Positions 53,642-60,204 of a stretch of DNA of 64,000 bases are shown here, piece after piece; positions within the stretch are counted from its first letter, which is position 1, and each line of letters starts with the position of its first letter. The notes beneath the pieces are model-generated. The model searched no databases and was not told the DNA's origin. It was given only the letters and a program-made list of their open reading frames with translations. This DNA comes from Caballeronia ptereochthonis (lineage in GTDB: Bacteria; Pseudomonadota; Gammaproteobacteria; Burkholderiales; Burkholderiaceae): assembly GCF_001545075.1 (NCBI RefSeq), contig NZ_FCOB02000032.1:1-64000 (forward strand). Direction: 5' to 3'. The translations under genes and the position numbers were made by a program.

Positions 53642-53784
53642 CGTCCGTGCGTGGGGAAATGCTTTGACCCGAACATACCCGCAGAACGGGCGAGCGGGTT
53701 GCGAGGAGCGCGCCTGAGCGGCGCAGGGCGTGGAAAAGGGACAGGAACAAGAAGAAGACGGGCAGACGGCGAACCGGCCGCGAA

Positions 53785-54093
53785 TCAGTGCAGGTCGGTG
53801 AAGACGCGGCGCTGCTTGAGGAAACGCCTGCCACGAATGATCCAGTAGAGGCTGGCAAGCACGAGCATCGCGGCGACGCACAACACGAAAAGCGGCGAGA
53901 TGCGCTCGGGTGCCGGCGGGCTCGTCGCAACGATCAAGGCCGTGACGAAGGCCGCGCCCGCCTGATAGAACGAGCGCGTGGCCAGATTGCGGCGAATGCG
54001 GGGCGTGGTGAAGCGGGAGACGGGGGCGCGCGTGAACGGCTCGAACAGCATCAGCCCTGCGACGAGAGCGATGGCGACATTCATGTAAAGCAT
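53785..54093 (-). CDS. small inner-membrane protein of unknown function
   Basis: A 102-aa protein with three hydrophobic segments: NVAIALVAGLMLFEPF, SFYQAGAAFVTALIVATS and LFVLCVAAMLVLASLYWII, joined by basic loops (PRIRRNLATR, RGRRFLKQRRV). The alternation of hydrophobic and Arg-rich parts suggests a real membrane protein and not a shadow frame. I chose the start at 54093 (MLYMNV), directly before the first helix; the ribosome site is weak. No family is recognised. Confidence 0.68.
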   Translation of the reverse strand: MLYMNVAIALVAGLMLFEPFTRAPVSRFTTPRIRRNLATRSFYQAGAAFVTALIVATSPPAPERISPLFVLCVAAMLVLASLYWIIRGRRFLKQRRVFTDLH

Positions 54094-54291
54094 GCTGGGA
54101 GACTTCGGTGGAAGGCAGGAACGTCGGCGAATATATTCCAACCCGACATCGTGCCAAAACCAGAAGTCTCCTAAATGTAGAGGAAAGATTCTATTTGCCG
54201 CTCCGGATCGCCGATTGTTTCCGACATTGATGCAACCAGGCTGGCAGCGGCACTTCGCGCGCCAGCCAGGTTTTCCTGCGATGCAAGGTTT

Positions 54292-54873
54292 TCAGAGCTC
54301 GATTCGCGTCCCCAGCAGTGCAAGAAACTGCCTGATCCACGCCGGATGAGCGGGCCATGCCGGCGCCGTGACGAAATTGGCGTCGGTCACGGCATCGTCG
54401 ACGGCGATATCGGCGAAGGTCGCACCCGCCAAGCGCACTTCGGGCGCGCACGCCGGATACGCGGAAATGCGCCGGCCCTCGATCACGCCCGCCGCGGCAA
54501 GCAGTTGAGCCGCATGGCAGATCGCCGCGATGGGCTTGTTCGCCTGCGCGAAATGGCGCACCAGTTCGAGCACGCGATCGTTCAGGCGCAGATATTCGGG
54601 GGCGCGTCCGCCGGCGATCGCGAGCGCGTCGTAACCGCCGGGGTCGATGTCGTCGAAGCTCGCGTTGAGCGTGAAGCGGTGGCCCGGCTTCTCGGTATAG
54701 GTCTGGTCGCCCTCGAAATCGTGGATCGCCGTCTTCACGTGGTCGCCGCGCTTCTTGCCGGGACACACGGCATCGACCGTATGGCCGACTGCCTGCAATG
54801 CCTGAAACGGGACCATCGTTTCATAGTCCTCGGCAAAATCGCCGGTGAGGAAGAGAATCTTCTTGGCAGCCAT
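54292..54873 (-). CDS. DJ-1/PfpI family protein
   Basis: A 193-aa cytoplasmic protein with the class I glutamine-amidotransferase-like fold. The nucleophile is the Cys of AAICHAAQLLAA, and an acidic residue comes from LFLTGDFAEDYE near the N-terminus. It follows DUF4066/PfpI-like members; such proteins act as deglycases, glyoxalases or chaperones, and the exact role is undefined. The start at 54873 (MAAKKILFLTG) fits the fold; the frame is open 73 codons upstream without protein character. Confidence 0.9.
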   Translation of the reverse strand: MAAKKILFLTGDFAEDYETMVPFQALQAVGHTVDAVCPGKKRGDHVKTAIHDFEGDQTYTEKPGHRFTLNASFDDIDPGGYDALAIAGGRAPEYLRLNDRVLELVRHFAQANKPIAAICHAAQLLAAAGVIEGRRISAYPACAPEVRLAGATFADIAVDDAVTDANFVTAPAWPAHPAWIRQFLALLGTRIEL

Positions 54874-55110
54874 CGCTAAACCTCGTCTGGAAGTGGTTCT
54901 CGGGATGCACAGCGTGACGCGCCGTCGCGCGCCGCAAATCAGTCTACGCTTCCCGTCACGCCTTGCATGTGACAGCCCGGCGGCCATTCCGGGACCCGCG
55001 CTGCGCCGGGAGCGTATGATGTGCGCCAGTTTCGAGACGGAATCCGCCGCGCGCGGCGAACTCCGCACAAGTGCGCCCGAACGCGCACGCATTCAGTAGA
55101 AGGCAATACC

Positions 55111-55584
55111 ATGCAGATGACTCCCATGACCCGGATCGTGGTCGCCCTCACGGCGCTCGGCGTGCTCGCCGCGTGCGAGAAGCACGACGCGACGGCAGGA
55201 CAGGCCGCGAGCGCATTCAACAACCTGGCGAGCCAGACCAGCCAGAAGTTCGATCAGGCGGCGAGCTACGTCGGCCAGAAGGTCGATTCGGCGAAGCAGT
55301 CGGCGCAGCAGAATCTCGACAGCGCCGGCTCGATGCCCGACGTGTCCGCGAGCAGCGTCGCCGCCTCGGCGCGCGCGAACTTCGACAACGCCGCGAGCGC
55401 CACCAACGCCGCGATCAACAATGCCGCGAGCGCGACCGGCGCGGGCCTGCAGTCGGCGGGCCGCAAGCTGCAGGAATGGTCCGCGAAAGACGGCGGCGCC
55501 TCGAACACGCAGGCGGGCGCGCAGGCGTCGGGCGCGACCCCCAATACCGACACGAGCGGCGCGCGCACGGAAATGGACAAATAA
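55111..55584 (+). CDS. small Ala-rich lipoprotein
   Basis: A 157-aa predicted lipoprotein. The signal peptide MTRIVVALTALGVLAAC has a lipobox with Cys at residue 22. The mature part is low in hydrophobic residues and rich in Ala, Ser, Asn and Gln, with repeating SA-x-Q-x-LDSA and AASATNAAINNAASATG patterns, which suggests an extended helical or coiled-coil structure. An AAGG ribosome site lies about ten bases upstream of 55111. Function unknown. Confidence 0.78.
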   Translation: MQMTPMTRIVVALTALGVLAACEKHDATAGQAASAFNNLASQTSQKFDQAASYVGQKVDSAKQSAQQNLDSAGSMPDVSASSVAASARANFDNAASATNAAINNAASATGAGLQSAGRKLQEWSAKDGGASNTQAGAQASGATPNTDTSGARTEMDK

Positions 55585-55616
55585 CGCGTCGTGCCGGATA
55601 GCGGGCACGCGTTTTT
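55585..55616 (+). terminator. terminator after the Ala-rich lipoprotein gene
   Basis: CGTGCC (55590-55595) pairs with GGCACG (55604-55609), with two more pairs beyond a one-base bulge, and TTTTTAT follows. It starts right at the stop codon. Confidence 0.75.
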
Positions 55617-55722
55617 ATCTGAACAATCAAGGCGCAAACGCTTAACATTCGGTTACGTCCGTGTTGGACGGCGTCGGAGTTGCACCCGCTAAACTGGCGG
55701 TCTTTCAAAGATCGAGACCGTT

Positions 55723-58428
55723 ATGAAGTCACGCAAGCTCGCGCATGATGGCGCGTGGGCGTCTGTCGCGATATTTTGGATGGCGGCCCTCGCGCTCGTT
55801 CGCGCCGTGCCGGCGGGACTGCGTGGCCGCGCAATGCCGCGTCCGTCAGCGCGTGCGGCGTGGTCGACGCTGGCCGCGCTTGCCGCATCGATCATGCTCG
55901 CGACGCCCGGTGCGAATGCGGCGCCCGCGCTCACGCTACCTTCCTTCGAGGAACTGATCAAGCCGGCCGCGCCCGCGTCCGCGCCGGATGCCGCTTCGGG
56001 CGCGTCGGCGCCCGCCGTGTCCGATGCCGACATGGTCCGCTCGCTCGACACCGTCATCTCCACGCTCGACAGCGACAAGCAGCGCGCCGCGCTCGTGGCG
56101 CAGCTGAAGCGCCTGCGCGATGCGAAGCACGCCGCCGATGCCGGCGCCGGCGCTCCCGCGTCGGGCGCGGCGGCGACCGCTGCGGCAGCGGATGGCGCGG
56201 CGAGCGGCGCGCAGACGGCCGGCGCGCCGATATCGTCGAGTTCGACGGCGTCGTCGGTGGTGGCGACGATGGCGCAGAACGCGGGGCTGCTCGGCGCGAT
56301 CGCCTCGGCGCTCACCAACATCGAAGCGGACGTGAAGCGCGGCAAGACGCCGATCGCCTACTGGGGCGGGCGCTTCAACGCGGCCGGCAACGAGCTCTTC
56401 ACGATCGTCACGAGCCAGAGCCGCGAGCCGTTCGGCCGCACACTCTTCAACTACTTCGCGACGCTCGCGGGCTGGGGCGCGTGCGCGTTCGTGCTGGTCT
56501 ATGTCCAGCGGCGCGTGCAGGCGCGCTACGGCATCGACCGCGGACTGCACTCGAATCCGACCACGCTCGAACTGCTGCTCTTCGCGCTGCGTCGCGTGGC
56601 GCCGTATCTCTTCGCGTTCGTCGCGGCGCTGACCTTCACGCACTACATGCCGCTGTCGCTCGGCCGCACGCTCGCGATGGTGACCGCCTACGCGATCGTC
56701 GCGGGCGCGGTGTTCTCCGCCATCTGCCTCATCATGTTCTCGCTGTTCGGCTCGGCGCATCGCCGCGTCGCGGTGAACGTGCTGATCATCCGCGCGCGGC
56801 GGCTGCTCTTCCTGATCGGCATGTTCGGCGCGCTCGGCGACGCCGCCGCCAACTACGATGTCGCGCAGCAGCTCGGCACCAATCTCTCGGCGCTCATCTC
56901 GACGTGCGCGAACATGGGCGCGGCCGGCCTCACCGCGTACTTCGCGCTCGCCTTCCAGCGGCCCGTCGCGCATCTGATCAGAAGCCGCACCTACGAGCAG
57001 CGCCACACGCGCAAGGCCGCGACCGAGACCTTCGAGGTGGTGGCGTCGCTGTGGCAGTTGCCGCTGCTCCTGCTCGCGTCGGCGTCGGTGGTGGCGACGC
57101 TCATGGGCATCGGCACGTCCGAGAACGTCCTGCAGATGGCGATCGCGACCGCCGGCTTGCTCGTCGTCGCGTTCTTTCTCTCGGCGATCGTCGTGCGCAT
57201 CACGCGCCCCAAGTCGCGGAAGCCGCGCCGGCAGTCGGCGTACGTGCGCAGGCTCGTCAAGTTCGTCGGCACGATGATCGTGGTCGGCGTCTGGCTCGTC
57301 TTCCTCGAGCTGTCGTCGCGTTTCTGGGGCTTTTCGCTCGCGCACATGGCCGAGCAAAGCGTCGCCGCGCGCGGCATCGCGCACGCCGTCGCCATGATCG
57401 TGCTGACGTTCTTCGTCGTATGGCTCGTGTGGATTCTGATCGATACGGGCATTCAGGAAGCCCTCAGGCCCGATTCCACGCGCCGCGGCACGCGCGGTCC
57501 GAGCATGCGCGCGCGCACGATGCTGCCGCTCGTGCGTAACGTCGTGTTCGTGTTCCTGCTGACGATCGCGGCGATCGTCACGGCCGCGAATCTCGGCCTC
57601 AACGTGACGCCGCTGCTCGCGGGCGCCGGCGTGATCGGCCTCGCGGTCGGCTTCGGCGCGCAGTCGCTGGTCGCGGATCTGATCACGGGGCTTTTCATCA
57701 TCATCGAGGACACGATTTCCGTCGGCGATTCGATCGAGGTGGAAGGCGGTCACGCTGGCATCGTCGAGAGCCTGACGATCCGCACCGTGCGCCTGCGCGA
57801 CGGCCAGGGCGCGATCCACGCGATTCCGTTCTCGCAGATCAAGACCGTGAAGAACCTCTCGCGCGATTTCGCCTATGCGGTATTCGAGGTGCGCGTGCCG
57901 TTCACGGCGGACGTCGACGAAGTCACGCAGATGATCCGCGAAGTCGGCGCCGACCTGGCGTCCGATTTCCGCTACCGGCTGGAGATGCTCGGGCCGGTGG
58001 AGGTGTGGGGACTCGACCGCTTCGACCCGAACTGGATGGTCGTGAAAGGACAGATCAAGACGCGGCCGCTGCAGCAATGGAGCGTCGCGCGGGCGTTCAA
58101 TCTGCGCATCAAGCGCAAGATGGACGAGGCGGGCATGGAGATTCCCGTGCCGCAGATGCACGTGCAGATGACGCGCGATGCGATGCTGGGCGACGCCGCG
58201 GAGATCGGGCGCGAGCGCGCGCGGCGCATCTGGACGGGCGAGGCGCCGCCGCTCGCGGACGAGGAAGAGGAGATGGCGGCTGGTCCCGAGCTTCCGCGCG
58301 AGGCGAAGGGCGCGGTGGCGGCGGCGCGCGACGTGTCGCACGATCCGCAGCCGGCGCCGCCGCCCACGGACCAGTCCGTGCAGATTCCGCCGCAGATTCC
58401 GACGGCGTCCGAGCCGGGGAAGGGCTGA
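55723..58428 (+). CDS. large MscS-type mechanosensitive channel protein
   Basis: A 901-aa inner-membrane protein. A signal-like hydrophobic start and an Ala-rich periplasmic stretch (to about residue 200) come first, then some eight to ten transmembrane helices. The MscS pore and cytoplasmic domain cover residues 610-790: LAGAGVIGLAVGFGAQSLVADLITGLF is the pore helix, followed by EDTISVGDSIEVEGGHAGIVES. A charged tail of about 80 residues ends the protein. The architecture resembles MscK/YbdG-type large channels, which release solutes in hypo-osmotic shock. The start at 55723 is the first Met; a later one is possible. Confidence 0.9.
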   Translation: MKSRKLAHDGAWASVAIFWMAALALVRAVPAGLRGRAMPRPSARAAWSTLAALAASIMLATPGANAAPALTLPSFEELIKPAAPASAPDAASGASAPAVSDADMVRSLDTVISTLDSDKQRAALVAQLKRLRDAKHAADAGAGAPASGAAATAAAADGAASGAQTAGAPISSSSTASSVVATMAQNAGLLGAIASALTNIEADVKRGKTPIAYWGGRFNAAGNELFTIVTSQSREPFGRTLFNYFATLAGWGACAFVLVYVQRRVQARYGIDRGLHSNPTTLELLLFALRRVAPYLFAFVAALTFTHYMPLSLGRTLAMVTAYAIVAGAVFSAICLIMFSLFGSAHRRVAVNVLIIRARRLLFLIGMFGALGDAAANYDVAQQLGTNLSALISTCANMGAAGLTAYFALAFQRPVAHLIRSRTYEQRHTRKAATETFEVVASLWQLPLLLLASASVVATLMGIGTSENVLQMAIATAGLLVVAFFLSAIVVRITRPKSRKPRRQSAYVRRLVKFVGTMIVVGVWLVFLELSSRFWGFSLAHMAEQSVAARGIAHAVAMIVLTFFVVWLVWILIDTGIQEALRPDSTRRGTRGPSMRARTMLPLVRNVVFVFLLTIAAIVTAANLGLNVTPLLAGAGVIGLAVGFGAQSLVADLITGLFIIIEDTISVGDSIEVEGGHAGIVESLTIRTVRLRDGQGAIHAIPFSQIKTVKNLSRDFAYAVFEVRVPFTADVDEVTQMIREVGADLASDFRYRLEMLGPVEVWGLDRFDPNWMVVKGQIKTRPLQQWSVARAFNLRIKRKMDEAGMEIPVPQMHVQMTRDAMLGDAAEIGRERARRIWTGEAPPLADEEEEMAAGPELPREAKGAVAAARDVSHDPQPAPPPTDQSVQIPPQIPTASEPGKG

Positions 58429-58444
58429 GCGACGACGGTTTCGT

Positions 58445-59044
58445 TCAGGCGGCGAGCAGATCGTTGACGTGCGTGGCGATCTGCTCGCCCGCGACGCCGT
58501 AGATATGCAGCGACACCGCGCGCGCGGCGGCATCGGCGGGATTGCCGAGCCGATGGATCGCGCCGCGTCCCGCATCCACATAGGAGACCGCGCCCGCCGC
58601 GCGCGGGTGGCGGCGCGTTTCGATCGCGCAATGCGTTTCGGCATCCCAGCGATATAGCGTCTCGGCGAGCGTGCCTTCGATCACCGCATAGCCGCACCAC
58701 GTCCGATGTCCATGCACCGGACTCGCCTGACCAGGCTCCCAGACGAGCGCGGCGATTGCATAGCGGTTGTGCGGACAAGCGGCGAGCAGATGGCGGCAAT
58801 ACCCTTGCGCGCTGCCGATGCGCTGCTCGGGACGCAGCAATCCCGGATCGGCGATTGCCCGTTGCAGGGCCGCGCGCACGCGCCGTCCGAACGAAACCTG
58901 CGCGCCGGCTGCGGCGGCCGCGAAGGCCCCATCGATTTCGCGGCACAATTGATCGAGCGCCGAGCCTTGTTCGGCGGGCGTTTCGGCGGTCGTCGGGAGC
59001 GCCGTGAAGGGCCGCGCGGGGCGGCTGACATGTTCGAGTCGCAT
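58445..59044 (-). CDS. cysteine dioxygenase-like cupin
   Basis: A 199-aa cytoplasmic cupin. The metal ligands are the His-x-His of SPVHGHRTWCGYAVIEG and a third His in GAIHRLGNP, in the spacing of cysteine dioxygenase; GTLAETLYRW matches that family too. Such iron enzymes oxidise cysteine or a related thiol (for example 3-mercaptopropionate) to the sulphinate. Which thiol is used cannot be told. The start at 59044 or 59062 is unclear. It converges on the MscS gene with 16 bases between stops, and is divergent from the Lrp-type regulator, which probably controls it. Confidence 0.82.
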   Translation of the reverse strand: MRLEHVSRPARPFTALPTTAETPAEQGSALDQLCREIDGAFAAAAAGAQVSFGRRVRAALQRAIADPGLLRPEQRIGSAQGYCRHLLAACPHNRYAIAALVWEPGQASPVHGHRTWCGYAVIEGTLAETLYRWDAETHCAIETRRHPRAAGAVSYVDAGRGAIHRLGNPADAAARAVSLHIYGVAGEQIATHVNDLLAA

Positions 59045-59120
59045 GGTGAATGAGCCGTGCATTCTTGTGGTTGGTCCATATGGCTCAGTTATACCGGCTT
59101 GCCTCCAGAATTGGTTTCCA

Positions 59121-59138
59121 TATAATTCCGCTGGAATA
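59121..59138. promoter_or_regulatory. possible Lrp-type operator between divergent genes
   Basis: ATTCC-GCT-GGAAT (59125-59137) is a perfect 5-bp inverted repeat in an AT-rich setting, 38 bases before the Lrp-type start codon and 81 bases before the dioxygenase start. Similar GGAA/TTCC steps recur on both sides (59114-59118, 59155-59159), as expected for an Lrp octamer wrapping DNA. Confidence 0.5.
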
Positions 59139-59174
59139 TCCAGAAATAGAATAATTTCCTATAAGGGGTGCAGT

Positions 59175-59651
59175 ATGGGAATGGACCTCATCGACCGCAA
59201 ACTGCTCGAGTTGCTCCAGAACGATGTGACGATGCCCATCGCCGAACTCGCGCAGCGCGTGAATCTGTCGCAGACGCCGTGCTGGAAGCGTGTGCAGCGC
59301 CTGAAGGAGACGGGCGTGATTCGCGCGCAGGTGGCGCTGTGCGATCCGAAGAAGCTGGGCGTCGGCACGACGGTGTTCGTCGCGGTGCGCACGAACCAGC
59401 ACACGCAGACCTGGGCGGAAGACTTCACGCGCGCGGTGCGGGACATTCCGGAAGTCGTCGAGGTGTACCGGATGAGCGGCGAGACCGACTATCTGCTGCG
59501 TGTCGTCGTGTCCGATATCGACGATTACGATCGCGTGTACAAGCAGCTCATCCGCGCGGTGCCGCTCTACGACGTCAGTTCCAGCTTCGCGATGGAGCAG
59601 ATCAAGTATTCGACGGCGCTGCCGGTGCGGCCCGGAGCGGAATATCCGTGA
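59175..59651 (+). CDS. Lrp/AsnC family transcriptional regulator
   Basis: A 158-aa regulator. The N-terminal helix-turn-helix is LIDRKLLELLQNDVTMPIAE followed by LAQRVNLSQTPCWKRVQRL; the C-terminal RAM domain for amino-acid sensing has GTTVFVAVRTNQHT and VVEVYRMSGETDYLLRVVV. The start at 59175 has a good AAGGGG ribosome site. It is divergent from the thiol dioxygenase gene, so a cysteine-responsive role like that of DecR is likely, by inference. Confidence 0.93.
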   Translation: MGMDLIDRKLLELLQNDVTMPIAELAQRVNLSQTPCWKRVQRLKETGVIRAQVALCDPKKLGVGTTVFVAVRTNQHTQTWAEDFTRAVRDIPEVVEVYRMSGETDYLLRVVVSDIDDYDRVYKQLIRAVPLYDVSSSFAMEQIKYSTALPVRPGAEYP

Positions 59652-59976
59652 TTCGCGAGGCGCTCGCCCGAAAGAAAAATGCCGCCCGGGGAGGGCGGCG
59701 CAACACGTCCGGTCACTAGGTATCCCGGCCTTGCCCCTTGCAGCCCTTGCCGGGATCGGACGTGCATGGAATCGTGACTAGTATGGTCAACCGGGCGGGG
59801 AGCGTTCAAGCGGGACGGTGCAGCACAGAATTTCGCGGTGGTCGTGCGCGTTCCGAAACGGCGCCCGGCGAAGCGCCGCAAAACGCAGCGGCGCGGATTG
59901 CCGCAACCCAACTGAAAACCAACCCGGGTACCATGTCGGGTCCATCCCGAAAACACGCCACGAATCGCATCGCCCA
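59652..59976. other. region holding a strongly folded candidate RNA
   Basis: 325 bases between the Lrp-type gene and a small membrane-protein gene. The left half holds the nested inverted repeats and minus-strand terminator described separately. The right half (59770-59976) contains no gene that I trust. Confidence 0.6.
59671..59764 (-). ncRNA. candidate structured small RNA
   Basis: Read on the minus strand, two nested perfect stems come first: CACGTCCG pairs with CGGACGTG (59764-59757 with 59711-59704), and directly inside it ATCCCGGC pairs with GCCGGGAT (59756-59749 with 59729-59722). A 10-base bulge sits on one side, and the 19-base loop is purine-rich (AAGGGCTGCAAGGGGCAAG). Four bases later an intrinsic terminator follows: a 7-bp stem (59699-59693 with 59687-59681) and ATTTTTCTTTC. 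The whole is about 94 bases. A TTGACC lies upstream at 59790-59785, but no good -10 is in place, so the 5' end is open. It does not match any RNA family I can recall. Confidence 0.48.
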
Positions 59977-60198
59977 ATGATCGACGACCCCCGCGACCCC
60001 CGCCGCCCGAACGGTAAGCCCAAGAAAAATCCGACCCGCGCCGTCAGCGTGTTCATCGTGGTGGTGGTGCTGCTGGTGATCGGCACGATCCTCTTCAACG
60101 CGATCCGCGAAAAGCGCGAGTTCGATGAGCAGAACGCGCAACCGTCCGCCGCGAGCGACGTGCGCCCCGCCGTGCCGGCACTCGGCGCTTCTCGATAG
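59977..60198 (+). CDS. small single-pass membrane protein
   Basis: A 73-aa protein. A charged N-terminus (DDPRDPRRPNGKPKKNPTR) is followed by one transmembrane helix, AVSVFIVVVVLLVIGTILF, and a polar C-terminal tail. By the positive-inside rule the N-terminus stays in the cytoplasm. Function unknown. It ends seven bases before the end of the FUSC gene on the other strand. There is no clear ribosome site. Confidence 0.65.
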   Translation: MIDDPRDPRRPNGKPKKNPTRAVSVFIVVVVLLVIGTILFNAIREKREFDEQNAQPSAASDVRPAVPALGASR

Positions 60199-60204
60199 CG
60201 CACG

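Larger units (their letters stand above)
53295..53784. other. region holding the IclR operator and a candidate sRNA
   Basis: 490 bases without a normal protein gene. Left: AT-rich DNA with the operator-like palindrome. Middle: a plus-strand promoter, two hairpins and a strong terminator (candidate sRNA). Right: about 140 bases with no visible signal before the minus-strand membrane-protein gene ends. Confidence 0.6.

Noticed and set aside
53549..54157. A longer minus-strand frame covering the terminator at 53612-53641
   Set aside because: It would run through a strong hairpin and T-run and is not protein-like; the 102-codon membrane protein in another frame explains the conserved-looking part.
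55936..58644. A 902-codon minus-strand frame opposite the MscS-type gene
   Set aside because: Arg/His-rich shadow with no recognisable motif; the plus-strand channel has clear membrane and MscS signatures.
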